Source: Streptomyces sp. NBC_01224 | Lineage (GTDB): Bacteria > Actinomycetota > Actinomycetes > Streptomycetales > Streptomycetaceae | DNA: 64,000 nt | Assembly: GCF_036002945.1 (NCBI RefSeq) | Contig: NZ_CP108529.1 | Span: forward strand, 4,583,001 to 4,647,000 | Reading direction: 5' to 3' | Part shown: piece by piece, positions 49,529 to 57,393 of the stretch | Numbering within the stretch: the stretch's first letter is position 1 | How the letters are laid out: the number at the start of each line of letters is the position of its first letter | Program-made: the position numbers and the translations under genes | The notes under the pieces: generated by a model | Database searches by the model: none | What the model was told of the DNA's origin: nothing | What the model saw: only the letters and a program-made list of their open reading frames with translations

Positions 49529-50106
49529 GCGGTCGTGGTGAGGCGTCCGGGGCTTCTGGGGAGCAGGCGCAGGAGCGATCGGTGGAAGGGAAGCAGCCGG
49601 AGCCCTCGGGTGTCGACCTGGCGCGGGTGGCGCTGCGTGCTGCGAAGGAGCAGGCGCGGGCGCGTGGTGCTGCGGCGCAGCAGAAGAAGCAGGCCAGGCG
49701 GGGTGGTGGGCTGCGTTCGGGGGCGCGGGCGGATGGGCGTGACCCGTTGCCGTTGGGTGCTGCGATCAATCGTCTGATCACTGAGCGTGGCTGGGAGACG
49801 CCTGCGGCGGTGGGTGGGGTGATGGGGCGCTGGCCGCAGATCGTCGGTGAGGATCTGGCCAATCACTGTGTGCCGTTGCGGTACGACGAGGATCCGGACG
49901 AGCGGGTGCTGACGGTGCAGTGCGATTCGACGGCGTGGGCGACGCAGCTGCGGTTGCTGGCGCCTCAGCTGGTGGCCCGGCTGAATGCGGACCTGGGGCA
50001 TGGCACGGTGAGGTTGATCAAGGTGTTGGGGCCGGGGGGTCCGCAGCGCAGGTTCGGTCCGCTGCGGGCGCCGGGGAGCACCGGTCCCGGCGATACGTAC
50101 GGATGA
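49525..50106 (+). CDS. DUF721 (DciA-like) protein
   Basis: 193 residues. The N-terminal 90 residues are charged and low-complexity (AKEQARARGAAAQQKKQARRGGG). The C-terminal domain, VGGVMGRWPQIVGEDLANHCVPLRYDE then RVLTVQCDSTAWATQLRLLAPQLVARLN, is the DUF721/DciA fold. DciA proteins load the DnaB helicase in bacteria lacking DnaC, so a helicase-loading role next to recF and gyrB is plausible. GTG 49525 overlaps recF. Confidence 0.9.
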   Translation: MSGRGEASGASGEQAQERSVEGKQPEPSGVDLARVALRAAKEQARARGAAAQQKKQARRGGGLRSGARADGRDPLPLGAAINRLITERGWETPAAVGGVMGRWPQIVGEDLANHCVPLRYDEDPDERVLTVQCDSTAWATQLRLLAPQLVARLNADLGHGTVRLIKVLGPGGPQRRFGPLRAPGSTGPGDTYG

Positions 50107-50551
50107 GGCCTCTGAGCTGGGCTTTTCTCTATTTCTGAGCTCCGTGGGGCTCTGTTCCGATTTGAGTCATGGCCTTGTGCTGTCTTCATGGCCTTGTGCT
50201 GTCTTCTCGGTCGTGCTGCCTGTCGCGTCCGTGTTATGCCGGTATGCGGTAATTGAAACCGCGCGGTGGGAGTGGGGCGTCCCTCACGGTAGTGAGAGGT
50301 TGACAGGCCGAAGCGCTCAATGCCCGCGTGAGCCTCTTGAGAGGCCTTCCTGAATATGGGGAGTCGTCAGGCGCTCATTCAGGGCGGCACATGCGTACTC
50401 AGGTACCGGCAAACCCCCATTCATGTCGGTGCTACCGGTAGACTGGTGGGTAATCCCGCATCTTTGCGGGAGTCGTCGATTACAAGCCGAACGACGCAGC
50501 CGCTCCCGACTGTCCGGAGAACGGCCTGTGCTGTGCCAGAAAGGGCGCTTC
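50107..50551. other. gyrB upstream region
   Basis: No gene is evident in this 445-bp gap. It holds a 19-bp tandem duplication (50167-50204), a small hairpin (TCCCGCA with TGCGGGA around 50454-50472), and probably the supercoiling-sensitive gyrB promoter, which I cannot place with confidence. Confidence 0.5.
50167..50204. repeat. 19-bp perfect tandem duplication
   Basis: TCATGGCCTTGTGCTGTCT occurs twice head to tail (50167-50185 and 50186-50204). It looks like a recent slippage or duplication in non-coding DNA. Confidence 0.9.
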
Positions 50552-52609
50552 GTGGCCGATTCCGGCAACCCCAACGAGAACATTCCGTCCACACCCGGTG
50601 AGAGCGGCGGGGCAACTGCCTCGGTCACTGCCTCGTACGACGCGAGCGCGATCACCGTCCTCGAGGGCCTGGACGCGGTCCGCAAGCGACCTGGCATGTA
50701 CATCGGCTCGACCGGTGAGCGTGGACTCCACCACCTTGTGTACGAGGTCGTCGACAACTCGGTCGATGAAGCCCTGGCCGGGCACGCGGACACGATCGAC
50801 GTCACGATCCTCGCCGACGGCGGGGTGCGTGTGATCGACAACGGCCGTGGTATCCCGGTCGACATCGTGCCGTCGGAGAAGAAGCCGGCGGTCGAGGTCG
50901 TGCTGACCGTGCTGCACGCCGGCGGTAAGTTCGGCGGCGGCGGTTACGCCGTCTCCGGCGGTCTGCACGGCGTCGGCGTCTCCGTTGTGAACGCGCTGTC
51001 GGCGAGGGTCGCGGTCGAGGTCAGGCGGGACGGTTACCGCTGGACCCAGGACTACAAGCTCGGTGTGCCGACGGCTCCGCTGGCCCGTAACGAGGCCACC
51101 GACGAGACCGGCACGACCGTCACCTTCTGGGCCGACGGGGACATCTTCGAGACGACCGAGTACTCCTTCGAGACCTTGTCGCGCCGCTTCCAGGAGATGG
51201 CGTTCCTCAACAAGGGTCTGACGCTCAAGCTCACCGACGAGCGTGAGTCGGCGAAGGCGACGGCGGGCGCGGATGTCGCCGAGGTGGCCGAGGTCGCCGA
51301 GGAGGAGCAGGCCCGTACGGTCACGTACCACTACGAGGGCGGCATCGTCGACTTCGTGAAGTACCTCAACTCCCGCAAGGGCGATGTCATTCACCAGTCG
51401 GTGATCGACATCGACGCCGAGGACAAGGAGCGTCTCCTCTCGGCCGAGATCGCGATGCAGTGGAACACGCAGTACAGCGAGGGTGTGTACTCCTTCGCCA
51501 ATACGATCCACACGCATGAGGGCGGTACGCACGAGGAGGGTTTCCGTGCGGCTCTGACGACGCTGGTCAACAAGTACGCGCGGGACAAGAAGCTGCTGCG
51601 CGAGAAGGACGACAACCTCACCGGTGACGACGTCCGTGAGGGTTTGACGGCGATCATCTCGGTGAAGCTGGGCGAGCCGCAGTTCGAGGGGCAGACGAAG
51701 ACCAAGCTGGGCAACACGGAGGCGAAGACCTTCGTCCAGAAGGTGGTCCACGAGCAGCTGACGGACTGGTTCGACCGCAATCCGAACGAGGCGGCGGACA
51801 TCATCCGCAAGGGCATCGCTGCGGCCACGGCCCGTGTCGCGGCCCGCAAGGCGCGTGATCTGACCCGCCGCAAGGGGCTTCTGGAGAGCGCCTCGCTGCC
51901 GGGCAAGCTGAGCGACTGTCAGTCCAACGACCCGACGAAGTGCGAGATCTTCATCGTCGAGGGTGACTCCGCCGGTGGTTCGGCGAAGTCCGGCCGTAAC
52001 CCGATGTACCAGGCGATCCTGCCGATCCGGGGCAAGATCCTGAACGTCGAGAAGGCCCGGATCGACAAGATCCTTCAGAACACCGAGGTCCAGGCGCTGA
52101 TCTCGGCCTTCGGTACCGGGGTCCACGAGGACTTCGACATCGAGAAGCTCCGCTATCACAAGATCATCTTGATGGCGGACGCCGATGTCGACGGTCAGCA
52201 CATCAACACCCTGCTGCTGACGTTCCTCTTCCGCTTCATGCGTCCGCTGGTCGAGGCCGGGCACGTGTATCTCTCCCGCCCGCCGCTCTACAAGATCAAG
52301 TGGGGCCGGGACGACTTCGAGTACGCGTACTCGGACCGGGAGCGCGACGCCCTGGTCGAGCTGGGCAAGCAGAACGGCAAGCGGATCAGGGAAGACTCGA
52401 TCCAGCGCTTCAAGGGTCTCGGCGAGATGAACGCCGAGGAGCTGCGCGTCACCACGATGGACGTCGACCACCGGGTCCTCGGCCAGGTCACGCTGGACGA
52501 CGCGGCGCAGGCCGACGACCTCTTCTCGGTGCTGATGGGCGAGGACGTCGAGGCGCGGCGCTCGTTCATCCAGCGCAACGCCAAGGACGTCCGCTTCCTC
52601 GACATCTGA
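50552..52609 (+). CDS. gyrB: DNA gyrase subunit B
   Basis: 685 residues from GTG 50552 (ADSGNPNENIPS); GTG 50528 (LCQKGRF before it) is an alternative with GGAG upstream. The GHKL ATPase shows EVVDNSVDEA and LHAGGKFGGGGYAVSGGLHGVG; the TOPRIM domain shows IVEGDSAGGSAKSGR and MADADVDGQH. An acidic insert (about 235-260, AGADVAEVAEVAEEEQ) varies among streptomycetes. With GyrA it introduces negative supercoils. gyrA follows after 46 bp. Confidence 0.97.
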   Translation: MADSGNPNENIPSTPGESGGATASVTASYDASAITVLEGLDAVRKRPGMYIGSTGERGLHHLVYEVVDNSVDEALAGHADTIDVTILADGGVRVIDNGRGIPVDIVPSEKKPAVEVVLTVLHAGGKFGGGGYAVSGGLHGVGVSVVNALSARVAVEVRRDGYRWTQDYKLGVPTAPLARNEATDETGTTVTFWADGDIFETTEYSFETLSRRFQEMAFLNKGLTLKLTDERESAKATAGADVAEVAEVAEEEQARTVTYHYEGGIVDFVKYLNSRKGDVIHQSVIDIDAEDKERLLSAEIAMQWNTQYSEGVYSFANTIHTHEGGTHEEGFRAALTTLVNKYARDKKLLREKDDNLTGDDVREGLTAIISVKLGEPQFEGQTKTKLGNTEAKTFVQKVVHEQLTDWFDRNPNEAADIIRKGIAAATARVAARKARDLTRRKGLLESASLPGKLSDCQSNDPTKCEIFIVEGDSAGGSAKSGRNPMYQAILPIRGKILNVEKARIDKILQNTEVQALISAFGTGVHEDFDIEKLRYHKIILMADADVDGQHINTLLLTFLFRFMRPLVEAGHVYLSRPPLYKIKWGRDDFEYAYSDRERDALVELGKQNGKRIREDSIQRFKGLGEMNAEELRVTTMDVDHRVLGQVTLDDAAQADDLFSVLMGEDVEARRSFIQRNAKDVRFLDI

Positions 52610-52655
52610 GTCGGCCGTACCAGCAAGCCGCCGCTCGAAAGGACTTTGACCAGCA

Positions 52656-55289
52656 ATGGCCGACGAGAACACCCCTGTGACACCTGAAGAGGAGCCCACC
52701 GCCGCCGGCGTGGGCATGCGTGTCGAGCCCGTGGGGCTCGAGACGGAGATGCAGCGCTCCTACCTCGACTACGCGATGTCCGTGATCGTCTCGCGTGCGC
52801 TGCCTGATGTACGGGACGGTCTCAAGCCCGTTCACCGCCGGGTGCTGTACGCGATGTACGACGGCGGTTACCGGCCCGAGAAGGGCTTCTACAAGTGTGC
52901 CCGTGTCGTCGGTGACGTCATGGGTACGTACCACCCGCACGGCGACTCCTCGATCTATGACGCGCTGGTGCGGCTGGCGCAGCACTGGTCGATGCGCATG
53001 CCGCTGGTGGACTCCAACGGCAACTTCGGTTCTCCGGGCAACGACCCGGCCGCCGCCATGCGGTACACCGAGTGCAAGATGATGCCGCTGTCCATGGAGA
53101 TGGTCCGGGACATCGACGAGGAGACCGTCGACTTCCAGGACAACTACGACGGCCGCAACCAGGAGCCGACGGTTCTGCCGGCGCGCTTCCCGAACCTGCT
53201 GGTCAACGGTTCCGCAGGCATCGCGGTCGGTATGGCGACCAACATCCCGCCGCACAACCTGCGTGAGGTCGCGGCCGGCGCCCAGTGGTACCTGGAGCAC
53301 CCGGAGGCCTCTCAGGAGGAGCTTCTGGACGCGCTGATCGAGCGGATCAAGGGCCCGGACTTCCCGACGGGTGCGCTCGTCGTGGGCCGCAAGGGCATCG
53401 AGGAGGCGTACCGCACCGGCCGTGGCTCGATCACGATGCGTGCGGTCGTCGCGGTCGAGGAGATCCAGAACCGGCAGTGCCTGGTCGTCACGGAGCTTCC
53501 GTACCAGACCAACCCCGACAACCTGGCGCAGAAGATCGCCGACCTGGTGAAGGACGGCAAGGTCGGCGGGATCGCGGACGTCCGTGACGAGACCTCGTCG
53601 CGTACAGGTCAGCGTCTGGTCGTCGTGCTGAAGCGGGACGCGGTCGCCAAGGTCGTTCTGAACAACCTGTACAAGCACACCGATCTGCAGACCAATTTCG
53701 GCGCCAACATGCTGGCGCTGGTCGACGGTGTGCCGCGCACCCTGTCGATCGATGCGTTCATCCGCCACTGGGTGACGCACCAGATCGAGGTCATTGTCCG
53801 GCGTACGAAGTTCCGTCTGCGCAAGGCGGAGGAGCGGGCGCACATTCTGCGTGGTCTGCTCAAGGCGCTGGACGCGATCGACGAGGTCATCGCCCTCATC
53901 CGGCGCAGCCAGACGGTCGAGGTGGCGCGCGAGGGCCTGATGGGCCTGCTGGAGATCGACGAGATCCAGGCGAACGCGATCCTGGAGATGCAGCTGCGCC
54001 GGCTGGCCGCGCTGGAGCACCAGAAGATCACGGCCGAGCACGACGAGCTCCAGGCGAAGATCAACGAGTACAACGCGATCCTGGTGTCGCCGGAGCGGCA
54101 GCGTCAGATCGTCAGCGAGGAGCTGGCGGCGATCGTCGAGAAGTTCGGCGACGACCGGCGTTCCAAGCTGGTGCCCTTCGACGGTGACATGTCCATCGAG
54201 GACCTGATCGCCGAGGAGGACATCGTCGTCACGATCTCGCGCGGCGGCTATGTGAAGCGTACGAAGACGGACGACTACCGCTCGCAGAAGCGCGGCGGCA
54301 AGGGCGTGCGCGGTACGAAGCTCAAGGAAGACGACATCGTCGACCACTTCTTCGTGTCGACGACGCACCACTGGCTGCTGTTCTTCACCAACAAGGGCCG
54401 GGTGTACCGGGCGAAGGCGTACGAGCTCCCGGACGCCGGCCGCGATGCCCGTGGTCAGCATGTCGCCAACCTGCTGGCTTTCCAGCCGGACGAGCAGATC
54501 GCTCAGATCCTGGCGATCCGTGACTACGAAGCCGCGCCCTATCTGATCCTGGCCACGAAGGGCGGTCTCGTGAAGAAGACCGCGCTGAAGGACTATGACT
54601 CGCCGCGTTCCGGCGGTGTCATCGCCATCAACCTCCGGGAGACGGCAGATGGCGCCGAAGGCACTGCCGACGAGCTGATCGGTGCGGAGCTGGTGTCGGC
54701 CGAGGACGATCTGCTGCTCATCAGCAAGAAGGCCCAGTCGATCAGGTTCACTGCGACGGACGATGCGCTGCGCCCGATGGGCCGTGCCACTTCGGGCGTC
54801 AAGGGCATGAGTTTCCGCGAAGGCGACGAACTGCTCTCGATGAATGTTGTCCGGCCGGGTACGTTCGTGTTCACTGCCACCGATGGTGGGTACGCGAAGC
54901 GGACTCCCGTCGACGAGTACCGCGTTCAGGGTCGTGGTGGCCTGGGCATCAAGGCCGCCAAGATCGTGGAGGACAGGGGCTCGTTGGTCGGTGCGCTGGT
55001 GGTCGAGGAGACTGATGAGATCCTCGCCATCACGCTCGGCGGTGGTGTGATTCGTACGCGAGTCAATGAAGTCAGGGAGACGGGCCGTGACACCATGGGC
55101 GTCCAACTGATCAATCTGGGCAAGCGCGATGCCGTCGTCGGTATCGCTCGTAACGCCGAAGCCGGCCGCGAGGCCGAAGAGGTCGAGGGGTCCGAGGACG
55201 CCGAGGCCGCGACGGCAGAGGCTGCCGAGAGCACAGTCGAGGGCAATGTCGAAGGCACGCCGCCTTCGGCCGGGGAGCACGAGGAGTAG
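52656..55289 (+). CDS. gyrA: DNA gyrase subunit A
   Basis: 877 residues. The catalytic tyrosine is Tyr137 in AAMRYTEC. The quinolone-resistance region reads HPHGDSSIYDALV (93-105); Ser98 and Asp102 correspond to Escherichia coli Ser83 and Asp87, the susceptible residues. The GyrA box YRSQKRGGKGVRG lies in the C-terminal pinwheel, and the end is an acidic, Ala/Glu-rich tail. It forms an operon with gyrB, and DUF3566 follows within 4 bp. Confidence 0.97.
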   Translation: MADENTPVTPEEEPTAAGVGMRVEPVGLETEMQRSYLDYAMSVIVSRALPDVRDGLKPVHRRVLYAMYDGGYRPEKGFYKCARVVGDVMGTYHPHGDSSIYDALVRLAQHWSMRMPLVDSNGNFGSPGNDPAAAMRYTECKMMPLSMEMVRDIDEETVDFQDNYDGRNQEPTVLPARFPNLLVNGSAGIAVGMATNIPPHNLREVAAGAQWYLEHPEASQEELLDALIERIKGPDFPTGALVVGRKGIEEAYRTGRGSITMRAVVAVEEIQNRQCLVVTELPYQTNPDNLAQKIADLVKDGKVGGIADVRDETSSRTGQRLVVVLKRDAVAKVVLNNLYKHTDLQTNFGANMLALVDGVPRTLSIDAFIRHWVTHQIEVIVRRTKFRLRKAEERAHILRGLLKALDAIDEVIALIRRSQTVEVAREGLMGLLEIDEIQANAILEMQLRRLAALEHQKITAEHDELQAKINEYNAILVSPERQRQIVSEELAAIVEKFGDDRRSKLVPFDGDMSIEDLIAEEDIVVTISRGGYVKRTKTDDYRSQKRGGKGVRGTKLKEDDIVDHFFVSTTHHWLLFFTNKGRVYRAKAYELPDAGRDARGQHVANLLAFQPDEQIAQILAIRDYEAAPYLILATKGGLVKKTALKDYDSPRSGGVIAINLRETADGAEGTADELIGAELVSAEDDLLLISKKAQSIRFTATDDALRPMGRATSGVKGMSFREGDELLSMNVVRPGTFVFTATDGGYAKRTPVDEYRVQGRGGLGIKAAKIVEDRGSLVGALVVEETDEILAITLGGGVIRTRVNEVRETGRDTMGVQLINLGKRDAVVGIARNAEAGREAEEVEGSEDAEAATAEAAESTVEGNVEGTPPSAGEHEE

Positions 55290-55292
55290 AGC

Positions 55293-55979
55293 GTGAGTGG
55301 AGCCACGGGCGCCGGTTCGGCCGCTTCCGGAGCTGGAGCGAACGGTGCCCGTGGCCCTGCCACGGACTCCCAAGGGGGCACTGTGACGGACACTCGGGGG
55401 CCTCAGCCCCAGTACGAGGGTTACGCGACCGGGCCGTTGCCCGGTGAGCGCGAGCCCGCATCGGGGCAGGCGAGCGGGCCGTATCACCCGCCGCAGGCGT
55501 ACCCCTCGCCCGCGGACGGGACGCAGGGCGGCCGACCGCACGGTACGCAGGGCGCTGCCGCCGCGCAGGCGGCCCGGCGGCCGCGGACAGGGGCGCGGAC
55601 CACTCCGCGTACCCGCAAGGCGCGCCTGCGGGTGGCCAAGGCCGACCCGTGGTCGGTGATGAAGGTCAGCTTCCTGCTCTCCATCGCGCTCGGTATCTGC
55701 ACGGTGGTGGCGGCCGCGGTGCTGTGGATGGTCATGGACGCGATGGGCGTCTTCACCACCGTGGGCGGCACGATCAGCGAGGCCACCGGCTCGAACGAGA
55801 ACAACGGCTTCGATCTCCAGTCGTTCCTGTCACTGCCGCGGGTCCTCATCTTCACCTCGGTCATCGCTGTGATCGATGTGGTTCTGGCGACCGCGCTGGC
55901 GACGCTGGGCTCCTTCATCTACAACTTGTCGGCGGGCTTCGTGGGCGGGATCGAGCTCACGCTGGCCGAGGACGAGTAG
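55293..55979 (+). CDS. DUF3566 transmembrane protein
   Basis: 228 residues. The first 120 are Gly/Pro/Gln-rich and disordered; the DUF3566 domain begins KARLRVAKADPWSVMKVSFLLSIALGICTVVAAAVLW and has two to three membrane segments. It ends in an acidic tip (GGIELTLAEDE). Its place directly after gyrA (3 bp) is conserved across actinobacteria. The function is unknown; it may be a membrane scaffold. It starts at GTG 55293. Confidence 0.9.
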   Translation: MSGATGAGSAASGAGANGARGPATDSQGGTVTDTRGPQPQYEGYATGPLPGEREPASGQASGPYHPPQAYPSPADGTQGGRPHGTQGAAAAQAARRPRTGARTTPRTRKARLRVAKADPWSVMKVSFLLSIALGICTVVAAAVLWMVMDAMGVFTTVGGTISEATGSNENNGFDLQSFLSLPRVLIFTSVIAVIDVVLATALATLGSFIYNLSAGFVGGIELTLAEDE

Positions 55980-56049
55980 GACGCCGGGTATCGATTTTGG
56001 GACTGGCCCCGACGTGCGCTAATCTTCAGAAGTCAGCGCACAGCGCGGC

Positions 56050-56123
56050 GGGGCTATAGCTCAGTTGGTTAGAGCGCATCCCTGATAAGGATGAGGCCAC
56101 AGGTTCAAATCCTGTTAGCCCCA
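56050..56123 (+). tRNA. tRNA-Ile (GAT)
   Basis: A complete 74-nt cloverleaf: acceptor GGGGCTA / TAGCCCC, anticodon arm CATCC-CTGATAA-GGATG with GAT, and T-arm ACAGG-TTCAAAT-CCTGT. CCA is not encoded. It follows DUF3566 as in many actinobacteria, and a strong terminator comes next. Confidence 0.97.
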
Positions 56124-56134
56124 CAGTGACAGTT

Positions 56135-56170
56135 GAAGGCCCGGTATCTCTTCGGAGATACCGGGCCTTC
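56135..56170 (+). terminator. tRNA-Ile terminator
   Basis: GAAGGCCCGGTATCTC (56135-56150) and its complement (56155-56170) form a 16-bp perfect stem with a TTCG loop. Confidence 0.92.
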
Positions 56171-56237
56171 TGCGTGTGGCCGGTGCGATGTGTCCCCGGG
56201 TGTGCATGCGCAGGGGTTGAGGAACGCGGTTTTGGTG

Positions 56238-56276
56238 CCTGTACGCGCCCAGCCCCCGGGCCTGGGCGCGTACAGG
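56238..56276. terminator. Second strong hairpin in the tRNA-Ile / DUF6344 gap
   Basis: CCTGTACGCGCCCAG (56238-56252) pairs perfectly with CTGGGCGCGTACAGG (56262-56276) around a 9-base loop. It may act as an extra terminator. The rest of 56171-56361 shows no gene. Confidence 0.6.
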
Positions 56277-56361
56277 GAGACCTTCCCGGGGCCCGGTGCG
56301 GCACGGAGGTTGCCGTGTTCCCGCGCCGACGGGGGCGGAGCGGGGACTGAGTACATGAAGA

Positions 56362-56394
56362 AGCCCCCGTCCGGCGCGAACCGGCCCAGGGGCT
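56362..56394 (-). terminator. Terminator after the DUF6344 gene
   Basis: AGCCCC (56362-56367) pairs with GGGGCT (56389-56394), and CCGG with CCGG inside. It lies 23 bp beyond the minus-strand stop at 56417. Confidence 0.7.
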
Positions 56395-56416
56395 CTGTGT
56401 GTCAGTTGCGCGGCTC

Positions 56417-56788
56417 TCACGGCGGGAGGAGGGATGCGTCCCCCGCCGGGGCCCCGTGGGCGGCGCGGGCGGTGTTCCTGGTCTCCATGGCGTCCGTCGT
56501 GTCTGCGGACAGATGCCGCGTGGCGGGTGAGGAGCCGTGTGCTTCGGCGCGGATGCGCTGCTTCATCGTGGGTGGCAGCGCCCTGTCACGCGGAAGGGTC
56601 CATCGCACCGACGGGGTGGTCGCGATTGCCGCGGTCGCACCCGTGTGCTCCTGGTTCGTGGTGGTCGGCTCCGTGGTGGTCGGCTCCGTGGCCGCCGCCG
56701 GGGTGCTCATGAGCCCCAGTGCGGCGAGGAGTGCGAAAAAGGCGGTGACGAAGGCGGTCCAGATGTTCTTGGCCTTGAAGGTGCTCAT
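56417..56788 (-). CDS. DUF6344-family small secreted or membrane-anchored protein
   Basis: 123 residues. The N terminus KAKNIWTAFVTAFFALLAAL and following GLMSTPAAA is a signal peptide or membrane anchor. A Thr-rich stretch and the conserved block RWTLPRDRALPPTMKQRIRAEAHGSSPATRHL (about 64-95) identify DUF6344, a Streptomyces family of unknown function. ATG 56788 has GAGGGG upstream. It is divergent from the DLW-39 gene, so the 319-bp gap holds both promoters. Confidence 0.85.
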   Translation of the reverse strand: MSTFKAKNIWTAFVTAFFALLAALGLMSTPAAATEPTTTEPTTTNQEHTGATAAIATTPSVRWTLPRDRALPPTMKQRIRAEAHGSSPATRHLSADTTDAMETRNTARAAHGAPAGDASLLPP

Positions 56789-57107
56789 GGCCCCTCGCTT
56801 TCGGGTGGTCTGGTTTGCTTACCTTTCTGATGATGTGGATGGGGCCCGCGATTTCGTGGACCGACGCCGCCGATCCACCGATCTTCAGATGAACACCACT
56901 CGTATGGTTCAACCGGCCTTGACGGGCTTGCGCGGGGTGATCGGCGTGGCCGGGTCCTCCGGCCGGGACGATCCGCGGAGCGATCCTTGGATGATCGCTT
57001 TTCCACGGACGCCAGTTGGGCCGCAGGTAGGTCACCGGTCGATATCGGCCGGTGTGTATAGTCGGGCGGCAGAAGTCCCCTACGTCAAGGAAAGACGAGG
57101 TCGCGCG
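56789..57107. other. Divergent promoter region of DUF6344 and DLW-39 genes
   Basis: No gene is seen in these 319 bases. TATAGT at 57057-57062 could be the -10 of the DLW-39 gene, but no matching -35 is evident. Confidence 0.4.
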
Positions 57108-57242
57108 GTGAAGAAGCTTCTCCTGGTCGCACTGGCCGCCATCGGCGGGCTCCTCGTGTACCGCCAGATCCAGGCGGATCGCGCCGAGCAGGATCTGTGG
57201 ACGGAGGCGACTGACTCCGTGCCCGCAGGTTCGGGTGTGTGA
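57108..57242 (+). CDS. DLW-39 family small protein
   Basis: 44 residues starting at GTG 57108: KKLLLVALAAIGGLLVYRQI followed by QADRAEQDLWTEATDSVPAG. One hydrophobic segment (3-19) and the conserved D-L-W define the DLW-39 family, found downstream of gyrA in actinobacteria. The function is unknown. AGGAAAGACGAGG precedes the start. Such genes are easily missed because of their size. Confidence 0.85.
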   Translation: MKKLLLVALAAIGGLLVYRQIQADRAEQDLWTEATDSVPAGSGV

Positions 57243-57263
57243 GACAGAACAGCCTGATTACGG

Positions 57264-57288
57264 GCCCCGGTCGCTGAGCGGCCGGGGC
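57264..57288 (+). terminator. Terminator after the DLW-39 gene
   Basis: GCCCCGG (57264-57270) pairs with CCGGGGC (57282-57288), with CGCT/AGCG able to extend the stem, followed by TTCGTG. Confidence 0.75.
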
Positions 57289-57393
57289 TTCGTGCTGTTG
57301 CGGGACCGTGACACCTGTGCCCTTGAGTTCACCTAAGCAAATCAATAGGTTGCGAGAGCAAAATAGCCGGGTTTTTCGGTCGAGGGGGCACGG

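Noticed and set aside
50480..52717. A 745-codon open frame antisense to gyrB
   Set aside because: Same artefact; no recognisable protein.
52566..55541. A 991-codon open frame antisense to gyrA
   Set aside because: Same GC-driven artefact; gyrA on the other strand is certain.
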